Assembly (NCBI GenBank): GCA_035968315.1
Contig: JAVYIN010000009.1
Coordinates: 124,001 to 188,000 of the forward strand
Origin: Nitrospira sp.
GTDB taxonomy: Bacteria; Nitrospirota; Nitrospiria; Nitrospirales; Nitrospiraceae
Direction of reading: 5' to 3'
Length of the DNA: 64,000 bases
Both the position numbers and the translations under genes were made by a program. Below, one piece after another: positions 44,889 through 52,549 of this stretch (position 1 is the first letter of the stretch; each line of letters opens with the position of its first letter). A model generated the notes under the pieces. That model saw only the letters and a list, made by a program, of their open reading frames with translations, was not told the origin of the DNA and searched no databases.

Positions 44889-47396
44889 TCAGCCTTCAAC
44901 CTTTTCGACCAATACACGGTAATGGGCGGCCTCCGGCTCCAGCGCTTCCTGCAGCAATACCTTGTGCCCATCGTTTTTCAGACTCATTGGCACGTTCTTG
45001 ATCGGTTCACCCGCATCCAGCCACACTTCCAGCTTCTCACCGGCGTCCATCATTTCGAGCTTCAGCTTCGTCTTCACGTAGTTCAACGGACAGGCCACCC
45101 CACGGAGGTCATAGACCGGCGCGCCGGTAGGCACGGAAGCCACGGGTGCGACGGCAGCCTGCACAGGAGCCGCGGGCACAACCGTCTCCTTCTGAGAATC
45201 CGGCGCTTCTGTCACTGGCGCAAGCTTCAAATCTTTCCCCATCTGCTCGGTCGCGGCCCGGCAGGCCTCGACAAATCCCTTGGCAAATTCCATCTTGGCC
45301 AGAGCAGATTGCGCCGTCGTATCCTTGGGGCCTAAATCTCCAACCTGCTTCCCCAGACTCCGATAGATGGCCGGCACCACGCCTTTGGCGGCCAGCCGTT
45401 GCTCGAACTCCAGGAAGATTTCCGAGTCCGTCGAGGGATCCAGGCCTTCGGTCACCAACATGGCCTTCGCCGCCGCCAACACCGCCCGATAGGATTTATT
45501 GACCGACACGGAATATTGATGCTTTTCGACCAGTATTTTGGCCTGATACAGTTCCTGATCCGCTTCGAGGATCCCGTTCTCGATCATTTCCAGCGCACCG
45601 CCTGCGCACTCGCCAGGCCCTAAATCCTCCAAGATGAATTCCGACTCCCCCTCCCAGTCATAGTAAAAGGTGGGATCGTCTTGAAAGGCTGGGACGATGG
45701 TGTAGGGAATCAGTTCATCCTTCAGCTTGATCTTCCCCGCTCGCGCAATGAAAGCGGACAGATTTTCGTTCGGGAGCCGGTCACGCCGATACACCGTGAC
45801 GAGGTGCGACAGCGCCGCCGGAACGGCTTTCGCCGGCAGCTTGACGGTCATCTGTCCGATCTTGGGCGTGCCATCGACCTGGCCGCCAAGATGCAATTCA
45901 TAATGCGGCGCAACATGGTCGCCCAGCCGTTTCCCGACCCCATGGAGTCCAATGGTCGAGATATGGTGCTGCGCACAGGAATTGTGGCAGCCGCTAATCT
46001 TAATGCTGACATCCGACAGGTCTTCAGGTACGCGGCCCGCCGGAAACACTTCGCCCAAGGCGCGCGCAAGCCCCTTGGATGAGGTAATGCCCAGGCCACA
46101 GGTATCGGTGCCGGGGCAGGCAATGATGTCTTCGACGAGCTCGGCGCCCGGATCGGACAAGCCCTGCGCGGCAAGGTCCATATACAGTGATTCAATCTGC
46201 GTCTCAGGAATCCACCGGATCACCATATTCTGATTGATCGTGGTGCGGATATTCCCATTGGCGTAGCGATCGGCAAGATCCGCAACGCAGAGCATTTGCT
46301 CCGACGTCAGGTCTCCCATAAAGAGCTTGATCGCCGCCGTGACATAACCAGACTGCCGTTGCTTGACCACGTTCGTGCGCTTCCACATCTGAAACGGCGT
46401 CTCATGCCCAATGCCATTGGCATGACCATTCCCGTTTGCCGTGGCAGGCCCGGATCCGTTGCGAGTCGGCATGATCAAAGGCGTCGGCTCATCGGCATAG
46501 GAAAGCAGTTTGATCGGCTCGTGCGACGGCTTCTTATAGCCCATCGATTCATAGGCCGCTTCCCAGCGCCGCTTGAACTCGTCGAAGCCGAGCTTCTCGA
46601 TCACGAATTTCATACGGGCTTTATTGCGATTCTTCCGGTTCCCCAGCGTGTCGAATACCTTAATGACCGCTTCGATGCTCGGGAGCAGTTCTTCCATCGG
46701 AGTAAATTCCCGCAGGACTTGCGCCATCCGGGGAGCTGATCCCAACCCGCCGCCCGCCACCATGCGGAAACCGATCACACCATCGGCCCGCTTGGCCGCG
46801 AGCAAGCCCACATCGTGAATCGGCGTGAGCGCGCAATCCTGCTTGCATCCAGACAAGGCGATTTTGAATTTCCTCGGCAGACTTTGATTCAGCGGATTGC
46901 GGAGCAGATGGTATGCGACAGTTTTGGCATAAGGCGTCACGTCGAACACCTCCCCCTGGCACACCCCGGCCAGATGGCAGGCCGTGACGTTTCTCACGGT
47001 GTTCGCGCAGGCTTCGCGGGTGGTCAGGCCCACTTCGGCAAGGCTGCGCATGATCGTGGGAACGTCCTTCAATTCGACAAAGTGCATCTGAATGTCCTGG
47101 CGCGTGGTCACATGACCGACCCCGGTCGCATAGCGGTCCGCCAGTTCGGCAACCCGCCGCAATTGATTCGCGGAGATTCCGCCGAAGGGGATCTTGATCC
47201 GGACCATCTGCACACCGGGCTGTCGCTGACCGTATATCCCGTACTGCAGCCGGAATGGCTTGAAGAGATCATTAGAGACCTCGCCGGCCAAGGTCTTCAT
47301 CGCCTCGTTCTCAAACGTTTCGATTTCTTCGAGAATGGCCGCCGGAATTGGAATCGTCTTAATCTCCGGCACGATCAATTGTTCCTGAGGGCTCAT
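44889..47396 (-). CDS. sulfite reductase (siroheme, 4Fe-4S) with C-terminal TusA domain
   Basis: An 835-aa fusion. Residues about 1-570 are a ferredoxin-type nitrite/sulfite reductase: RVAELADRYATGVGHVTTRQ, the second-half cluster site CPGTDTCGLGI with SGCHNSCAQHH. The first half also has ACHLAGVCQGE and SGCKQDCALTP. A helical linker (EMIENGILEADQELYQAKI, about 600-740) leads to a TusA-like domain (YDLRGVACPLNYVKTKLKLE) with its conserved cysteine at about 775. With APS reductase and ATP sulfurylase next door it should be the assimilatory sulfite reductase. The start MSPQEQLIVPEIK at 47396 fits the family; the upstream open frame does not. Confidence 0.9.
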   Translation of the reverse strand: MSPQEQLIVPEIKTIPIPAAILEEIETFENEAMKTLAGEVSNDLFKPFRLQYGIYGQRQPGVQMVRIKIPFGGISANQLRRVAELADRYATGVGHVTTRQDIQMHFVELKDVPTIMRSLAEVGLTTREACANTVRNVTACHLAGVCQGEVFDVTPYAKTVAYHLLRNPLNQSLPRKFKIALSGCKQDCALTPIHDVGLLAAKRADGVIGFRMVAGGGLGSAPRMAQVLREFTPMEELLPSIEAVIKVFDTLGNRKNRNKARMKFVIEKLGFDEFKRRWEAAYESMGYKKPSHEPIKLLSYADEPTPLIMPTRNGSGPATANGNGHANGIGHETPFQMWKRTNVVKQRQSGYVTAAIKLFMGDLTSEQMLCVADLADRYANGNIRTTINQNMVIRWIPETQIESLYMDLAAQGLSDPGAELVEDIIACPGTDTCGLGITSSKGLARALGEVFPAGRVPEDLSDVSIKISGCHNSCAQHHISTIGLHGVGKRLGDHVAPHYELHLGGQVDGTPKIGQMTVKLPAKAVPAALSHLVTVYRRDRLPNENLSAFIARAGKIKLKDELIPYTIVPAFQDDPTFYYDWEGESEFILEDLGPGECAGGALEMIENGILEADQELYQAKILVEKHQYSVSVNKSYRAVLAAAKAMLVTEGLDPSTDSEIFLEFEQRLAAKGVVPAIYRSLGKQVGDLGPKDTTAQSALAKMEFAKGFVEACRAATEQMGKDLKLAPVTEAPDSQKETVVPAAPVQAAVAPVASVPTGAPVYDLRGVACPLNYVKTKLKLEMMDAGEKLEVWLDAGEPIKNVPMSLKNDGHKVLLQEALEPEAAHYRVLVEKVEG

Positions 47397-47472
47397 GGCG
47401 ATGTGCTCCCTATCTGTGGCTGCCCCATTCCCTGCCGGAACATTGGGCAACCTGCATAGAATCCATTGGTGA

Positions 47473-47922
47473 CTAAATGTGGTACATCGGGTTTTGCTGC
47501 TGATCGAGTGCCCGTTGCCGCTCAACCAGTTGCTCTACCGTAATCGCTTCCAGCACCGCACGTTCCGCCTGCTCCACTTGCTCCCAGACCTGTCCGAGCA
47601 ATAGATGCTGCCGGCTCTCCCGTTTTTGCGGAACATGTCCGTCGAGCCCCCCTCCATGGAGTACCGGCCCGTCGAGCGCTTCAAGAATGTCGGCCACGGA
47701 CAACTCGGCAGGATTTTTTAATAACAGGTACCCGCCCTGCGCGCCGCGAATGCTGTCCACAAGACCGGCCTTTTTCATCGCGTGCAGAACCTGCTCAAGA
47801 AATCGGACGGGAATCGATTGCCGTTTTGCAATCGACCGCGCCTGAATCGGCTCACTGCTCCCGTTCATAGCCAGGTCAACAGCTGCCAAAATTCCGTAGG
47901 TTGTGCGATGCGAGACCCTCAT
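47473..47922 (-). CDS. Rrf2 family transcriptional regulator
   Basis: A 149-aa winged-helix regulator. MRVSHRTTYGILAAVDLAMN, RSIAKRQSIPVRFLEQVLHA and RGAQGGYLLLKNPAELSVAD are the family pattern. It has no cysteine, so unlike IscR or NsrR it cannot hold an Fe-S cluster. Cysteine-free members such as CymR of Bacillus control sulfur metabolism with a protein partner. Placed just upstream of the sulfite reductase gene in the same direction, it likely controls the cys operon and may be part of it. Confidence 0.9.
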   Translation of the reverse strand: MRVSHRTTYGILAAVDLAMNGSSEPIQARSIAKRQSIPVRFLEQVLHAMKKAGLVDSIRGAQGGYLLLKNPAELSVADILEALDGPVLHGGGLDGHVPQKRESRQHLLLGQVWEQVEQAERAVLEAITVEQLVERQRALDQQQNPMYHI

Positions 47923-48131
47923 TCTTGAATATTCCGATGGGAATTAAGACTCATACATATACCGCTCGATTCTTGATCCTGTCAAGGCTCGCGCAGCGGC
48001 CATGCAGCCAGGTCGGCAAGATTATGTCCGCGACGAAAGGACCGATACGGCGAGCCCTCGCAGGACATGGTGGATTTGACATCCCTGGAGCGCTGGGCAA
48101 TAATCGCGCTCTCTTCTTCGCGTGGTGCCGC

Positions 48132-48722
48132 ATGTCTGTCCCTTTATCCGCCTTTTCACTCCTGTTGCTGACAACAGATCCTGACGTCCAGGCACAATTC
48201 ACCTTGGCGTTTCCCCTGGCCACAATCACCATCAGTTCGGATGGCCAATCACTCCCCGCCAACCCTCCAAACCCTCCCTTCGATGCCGTGGTAATAGAGC
48301 TTTCTGCCGATCAGAGTCACACCATGACACTCCCGGCCTGTGTCGACCCAGCGAAAACCTTGGTGATTGCCGGTTCCCATGCCGTGCTCAGCCAAACATC
48401 GAAGCTGTTCCAACAGATGAACCGGTCGAACGAGGCAATGCCCATTGGGAAAAGCCGCGATCTCTCGCTGGAAGATTATCTCGACTTAAAAATGGGGGAT
48501 TTCGTCAGGGGAATGCGCAACGGCGCAGCGAAGAACCTCCACCCCATGCTAATTTCCGCGATGGAGCGGCCGCTTATTTCTTCCGCGCTCCGCGAAACAC
48601 AAGGCAATCAAATTCAAGCCGCCGAACTCTTGGGCCTCAATCGAAACACCTTGAGAAAAAAGATCACCGACTTGCATATTCCCTTGAAGCGCAAGCGAGC
48701 CAAGGCTGTGCACAACACCTAG
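48132..48722 (+). CDS. Fis-type DNA-binding regulator with degenerate receiver-like N-domain
   Basis: About 196 aa. The first 90 residues (SAFSLLLLTTDPDVQAQFTL, DAVVIELSADQSHTMTLPAC, KTLVIAGSHAVLSQT) have the alternating strand-helix look of a response receiver but without the acidic pocket. A linker follows, then a Fis helix-turn-helix: ISSALRETQGNQIQAAELLG and NRNTLRKKITDLHIPLKRKR. The C-terminal domain is like that of sigma-54 activators or Fis. The start is uncertain: 48132 by the fold, with ATG at 48024 in frame as an alternative. Confidence 0.7.
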   Translation: MSVPLSAFSLLLLTTDPDVQAQFTLAFPLATITISSDGQSLPANPPNPPFDAVVIELSADQSHTMTLPACVDPAKTLVIAGSHAVLSQTSKLFQQMNRSNEAMPIGKSRDLSLEDYLDLKMGDFVRGMRNGAAKNLHPMLISAMERPLISSALRETQGNQIQAAELLGLNRNTLRKKITDLHIPLKRKRAKAVHNT

Positions 48723-48805
48723 CGCGGATGTTTGGGAATCACTAGAGGGGGTGGGCGTGAGATCACTCTGCGCCCCACATTCATTCTCACACAAGGAGGG
48801 GACTG

Positions 48806-49078
48806 ATGACCAAGGAAGAAATCATTGCGAAGATGGCCGCCTCTGCGGGAATCACCAAAGTTGCGGCGGGAACGGCGCTGGAAGCCTTTACCGGAGCCGT
48901 TACCTCATCCCTCAAAAAGGGCAAGCGCGTCTCGCTCGTCAACTTTGGCACCTTCACGATCTCCAAGAGAAAGGCTCGAATGGGTCGAAACCCAAGAACC
49001 GGCGAATCTCTCAAGATTCCCGCTGCAAAGGTGCCCAAATTCTCTGCTGGCAAAGAACTGCGCTCCGCGGTCAAGTAA
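48806..49078 (+). CDS. HU family DNA-binding protein
   Basis: A 90-aa histone-like protein. MTKEEIIAKMAASAGITKVA is the helical dimer part, KKGKRVSLVNFGTFTISKRK the core, and GRNPRTGESLKIPAAKVPKF the DNA-binding arm with conserved proline. A strong ribosome binding site (AAGGAGGGG) precedes it. It differs from the IHF-like protein at 24500 and follows the Fis-type gene by about 80 bp. Confidence 0.93.
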   Translation: MTKEEIIAKMAASAGITKVAAGTALEAFTGAVTSSLKKGKRVSLVNFGTFTISKRKARMGRNPRTGESLKIPAAKVPKFSAGKELRSAVK

Positions 49079-49163
49079 TCTACCGGGACCGTTCTGACGG
49101 CTCAATAGGGGAAACGGCCCCGTTCTGATGATCGGAACGGAGTTGCCTACTCTTTTGCTTTTC

Positions 49164-49190
49164 TTGACACTATAGGCAAGCCTATATTAG
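49164..49190 (+). promoter_or_regulatory. promoter for tRNA-Val/thrS region with internal palindrome
   Basis: TTGACA at 49164-49169 is a consensus -35 box. TATTAG at 49185-49190 is a fair -10 at 15-bp spacing. Between them lies a perfect palindrome, TATAGGC-AA-GCCTATA (49171-49186), which could be an operator. Confidence 0.55.
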
Positions 49191-49208
49191 CATGCGCACC
49201 CGGACTAT

Positions 49209-49283
49209 GGGCGCGTAGCTCAGGGGGAGAGCGCTACCTTGACACGGTAGAGGTCGACGGTTCAAGACCGTCCGCGCCTACCA
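49209..49283 (+). tRNA. tRNA-Val (anticodon GAC)
   Basis: A complete cloverleaf, 75 nt with encoded CCA. The acceptor GGGCGCG pairs with CGCGCCT (terminal G-U). The anticodon stem CTACC/GGTAG closes loop TTGACAC, anticodon GAC. The T arm is GACGG TTCAAGA CCGTC. The gene lies 77 bp before the thrS start and may share its promoter. Confidence 0.95.
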
Positions 49284-49360
49284 TTTCGGCTGAGGGCATC
49301 CGCTTGCCTTTCGGTGGCGGAGTGCCTTTGTTATTTTTTGGGATCGGGCAAATCATCCAC

Positions 49361-51295
49361 GTGATCACTGTAACGTTACGAGACGGAAAGAGCCAGGCGG
49401 TCGAACAAGGACACACCGTTGGCACCGCGCTGAAGGCCTGCGGCGTGAAGGTCGGTACTGACGTCCTTGCCGCCAAAGTTAACGGAAAGGTAGTCGATCT
49501 GTCTTGTCCGCTGACTGGCGATGCGACAGTTGAACCGATTACCTTTGCCAGTGACGAAGGCCGCGAGGTCTACCGCCATAGCAGCACCCATATCATGGCG
49601 CAAGCCGTTAAAGAAGTCTTCCCCACGGCCCAAATGACGATTGGCCCGGCGCTTGAAGACGGCTTCTTCTACGATTTCGCCTTCGACCGCCCCTTTACAC
49701 CGGAAGACTTGGAAAAGATCGAAGAGCGCGCGCGGGACATCATCAAGCGGAACCTGCCGGTCACACGGACCGAATTTTCGAAGCAGGAGGCCATCGACTT
49801 TTTCCAATCGCGCGGTGAAGGCTATAAAGTTGAATTGATCCAGGGCTTCCCGGATGGCGAGCCGATCTCCGCTTACAGCCAAGGGGAATTTGTTGATCTC
49901 TGCCGGGGTCCGCACCTCCCGGCTACCGGCCATGTCGGCGCGTTTAAGCTCCTCACGACGGCCGGCGCCTACTGGCGTGGAGACGAACGCAACCCGATGT
50001 TGCAGCGGATCTATGGCACCTCCTTCCCCACGCAAAAAGAACTCGATGCCCATCTCGCCAGGCTGGAAGAAATCAAACGGCGCGACCACCGCAAAGTCGG
50101 CAAAGAACTGGACCTCATCACGATCCAGGACGAAATCGGCCCTGGACTGGTTTTGTGGCACCCGAAGGGGGCCTTGGTCCGGCTGCTGATTGAAAACTTC
50201 TGGCGCGAGCAGCACCTCAAAGACGGATATGAGCTGGTCTACTCTCCTCATGTCGCACGGCTCGATCTCTGGAAAACCAGCGGCCATGTCGATTACTACA
50301 AGGACAACATGTTCGCCCCCATGAAGCTGGAGGGCAGCGAGTACCAGCTCAAGCCGATGAATTGCCCGTACCATATTATGATTTACAAGTCGCACCTGCG
50401 GAGCTATCGGGATCTCCCCATCCGGTATGGGGAACTCGGCACCGTCTACCGGTATGAACGGACCGGCGTGCTCCATGGCCTGCTGCGCGTGCGCGGATTT
50501 ACTCAGGACGACGCCCACCTGTTCTGCCGTCCGGATCAGATCCAGGACGAAGTCAGCCGCGTTATCGACTTCACTTTCTTCATCTTGAAGACCTTCGGCT
50601 TTGCCGAATTTGAAATTTTCCTCTCGACCAGGCCGAAGGAATCCGTCGGATCGGACGAAAACTGGACGCTGGCGACCGATTCGCTGGAGGCCGCACTGAA
50701 GTCGCGCAACCTCAATTTCCACGTGGACGAAGGCGGCGGGGCATTTTACGGCCCGAAAATCGATATCAAAATCAAGGACGCCCTCGGACGCTCCTGGCAA
50801 TGCTCCACGATCCAAGTGGACTTCAACAACCCGGAACGATTCGACCTGAGCTATATCGGTGAAGACGGAAAGTCCCATCAGCCCATCATGATCCATCGGG
50901 CATTGATGGGGTCGATCGAGCGGTTCTTTGGAATCCTGGTGGAGCATTACGGCGGCGCGTTCCCCTCCTGGCTCGCCCCGGTCCAGGCCGTGGTCATTGC
51001 AATCACCGAGAGCCAGCGCGAGTATGTCACCTCCTTCGTAGCGCAGTTAAAAGCCGCGGGCTTTCGGGCCGAAGCGGACCTGCGCAATGAAAAGATCGGC
51101 TTTAAAATCCGTGAGGCCGAAAAGGCCAAGATTCCGTTCATGCTGGTGGCAGGCGACCGCGAAGTGCAGAGCGGCACCCTTTCTGTCAGAGGGCGGAGCG
51201 GGGCCAATCTCGGCAATATGACAGGGGCTGCGGTGATCGAGATGCTCAGAAATGATGTCACTCGCGTGCAGCCCGACCTTCAACCTACACACTAA
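49361..51295 (+). CDS. thrS: threonyl-tRNA synthetase
   Basis: A 644-aa class II synthetase. N-terminal TGS domain (TVTLRDGKSQAVEQGHTVGT), then the editing/SAD domain with RHSSTHIMAQAVKEVFP and FVDLCRGPHLPATGHV. The catalytic core has zinc ligands in MNCPYHIMIYKSH and the motif RVRGFTQDDAHLFC. Anticodon domain at the end (PVQAVVIAITESQREY, GTLSVRGRSG). The GTG at 49361 matches the usual start of the TGS domain; the open frame from 49304 overlaps the tRNA 3' flank. It heads thrS-infC-rpmI-rplT. Confidence 0.95.
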   Translation: MITVTLRDGKSQAVEQGHTVGTALKACGVKVGTDVLAAKVNGKVVDLSCPLTGDATVEPITFASDEGREVYRHSSTHIMAQAVKEVFPTAQMTIGPALEDGFFYDFAFDRPFTPEDLEKIEERARDIIKRNLPVTRTEFSKQEAIDFFQSRGEGYKVELIQGFPDGEPISAYSQGEFVDLCRGPHLPATGHVGAFKLLTTAGAYWRGDERNPMLQRIYGTSFPTQKELDAHLARLEEIKRRDHRKVGKELDLITIQDEIGPGLVLWHPKGALVRLLIENFWREQHLKDGYELVYSPHVARLDLWKTSGHVDYYKDNMFAPMKLEGSEYQLKPMNCPYHIMIYKSHLRSYRDLPIRYGELGTVYRYERTGVLHGLLRVRGFTQDDAHLFCRPDQIQDEVSRVIDFTFFILKTFGFAEFEIFLSTRPKESVGSDENWTLATDSLEAALKSRNLNFHVDEGGGAFYGPKIDIKIKDALGRSWQCSTIQVDFNNPERFDLSYIGEDGKSHQPIMIHRALMGSIERFFGILVEHYGGAFPSWLAPVQAVVIAITESQREYVTSFVAQLKAAGFRAEADLRNEKIGFKIREAEKAKIPFMLVAGDREVQSGTLSVRGRSGANLGNMTGAAVIEMLRNDVTRVQPDLQPTH

Positions 51296-51305
51296 GAGGT
51301 GGATT

Positions 51306-51815
51306 ATCGTTCCCAAACTGCGCGTAAACCGTGAAATCCGAGTTCGAGAAGTTCGGGTGATTGGCCCGGAAGGAGAGCAGCTCGGCATTCTCCCGACCGC
51401 GGATGCATTCCGGCAGGCACAAGAAGGGGGCTACGATCTCGTCGAGGTCGCCCCGACTTCAGCGCCACCGGTCTGCCGGATCATGGACTATGGCAAATAC
51501 AAGTACGAGCTCAGCAAGAAAGATCACCAGAGCCGTCGCCATCAGAAGTCCACGCAGGTAAAGGAAATCAAGCTCCGCCCACGGACCGATAAGCACGACT
51601 TGGAGATTAAGATCCGTCAGATCAAGGAATTCCTGGCCGATGGGAACAAGACCAAAGTGACCCTGACCTATCGCGGACGCGAAATGGCCAACCAGGAAAT
51701 GGGCCGCACCGTGATGAATTCCGTGATCGCCGAATTAACGGAAACCGGCACGATTGAATATGCCCCGCGCATGGAAGGCCGCAGCCTTATCATGATCGTG
51801 GCTCCGAAGAATTAA
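51306..51815 (+). CDS. infC: translation initiation factor IF-3 (non-ATG start)
   Basis: IF-3 binds the 30S subunit and selects the initiator tRNA and start codon. Sequence [40 protein letters not shown]-like ([20 protein letters not shown]), then [20 protein letters not shown] and [19 protein letters not shown]. No ATG or GTG fits just before KLRVN. The codons present are ATT (51303), ATC (51306) and GTT, behind AGAGG at 51295-51299. ATC has the best spacing; ATT is the E. coli-type infC start. A longer ATG start at 51252 would overlap thrS. Confidence 0.9.
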   Translation: MVPKLRVNREIRVREVRVIGPEGEQLGILPTADAFRQAQEGGYDLVEVAPTSAPPVCRIMDYGKYKYELSKKDHQSRRHQKSTQVKEIKLRPRTDKHDLEIKIRQIKEFLADGNKTKVTLTYRGREMANQEMGRTVMNSVIAELTETGTIEYAPRMEGRSLIMIVAPKN

Positions 51816-51855
51816 CCGCACAGAACCGTTGCCATTAACCAAGAGGACGCAGCTC

Positions 51856-52065
51856 ATGAAAGCCAAAGCTCAAAAAGCCAAGACACACAAAGGTGCCAGC
51901 AAGCGATTCAAGCGGACAGGCACAGGGAAATTGGTTCGGAAGAGCGCCGGAAAGCGCCATTTATTGACACATAAGAAGAGCGACCAAAAGCGCCGGCTAA
52001 GCGGAAACAAGGCGGTGGATCAGACGGCAACCTTGTCTTTGAACCGCATCTTGCCGTATAACTAA
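51856..52065 (+). CDS. rpmI: 50S ribosomal protein L35
   Basis: A 69-aa basic ribosomal protein. [20 protein letters not shown] and [20 protein letters not shown] match L35, ending RILPYN. The ATG at 51856 lies after AAGAGGAC; a frame open from 51829 is weaker. It sits in the standard infC-rpmI-rplT order. IF-3-linked operons are often autoregulated by L20, but no site was sought here in detail. Confidence 0.95.
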   Translation: MKAKAQKAKTHKGASKRFKRTGTGKLVRKSAGKRHLLTHKKSDQKRRLSGNKAVDQTATLSLNRILPYN

Positions 52066-52106
52066 CGTCCTGAAAGCGTGCCTCACGAGTAAAAGGAGAC
52101 GGAATC

Positions 52107-52475
52107 ATGCCTCGCGCAAAAGGTGGATTTAAAACTAGACAGCGGAGAAAGAAGCGGATCAAGCTGGCATCGGGCCAGTACGGCGGAAAGAGCCGGCTGT
52201 TCCGCTCGGCGACAGAGAGTGTAGACAAGGGGCTCGTCTACGCGTACACGGGCCGCAAGAATCGGAAGCGGGACTTCCGGCAGTTGTGGATTGCGCGCAT
52301 CAGCGCCGCAGTCCGCGCACAGGGCCTTACCTATGGCCGGTTTATCAATGCGCTCAAGAAGGCGAATATCTTGCTGGACCGCAAAGTCCTCTCGGACATG
52401 GCCATCAAGGACGCCGCTGGGTTTGAGAAGTTGGTCGGCCTCGCCAAGCAGCATCTGACCCCTGTCGCGGCCTAA
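52107..52475 (+). CDS. rplT: 50S ribosomal protein L20
   Basis: A 122-aa ribosomal assembly protein. [20 protein letters not shown] is the basic N-terminal tail, followed by [20 protein letters not shown] and [20 protein letters not shown]. Full length. Ribosome binding site AAAGGAG. The last gene of the thrS operon; a hairpin follows. Confidence 0.96.
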   Translation: MPRAKGGFKTRQRRKKRIKLASGQYGGKSRLFRSATESVDKGLVYAYTGRKNRKRDFRQLWIARISAAVRAQGLTYGRFINALKKANILLDRKVLSDMAIKDAAGFEKLVGLAKQHLTPVAA

Positions 52476-52522
52476 TCTCGCCACGGCATAGACTTCGTCA
52501 TCAGCCTGCCAGATTTTCGTAT

Positions 52523-52549
52523 GGGAGGGCGACGCATCGTCGCTCTCCC
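52523..52549. terminator. hairpin between rplT and pheT
   Basis: A 12-bp stem (GGGAGGGCGACG / CGTCGCTCTCCC, one G-T pair) with 3-nt loop CAT. It lies in the 73-bp space between convergent rplT and pheT and touches the pheT stop. Probably bidirectional. Confidence 0.7.

Noticed and set aside
49376-50947. Reverse frame of 523 codons
   Set aside because: Antisense to thrS; a shadow of its GC-rich coding strand.
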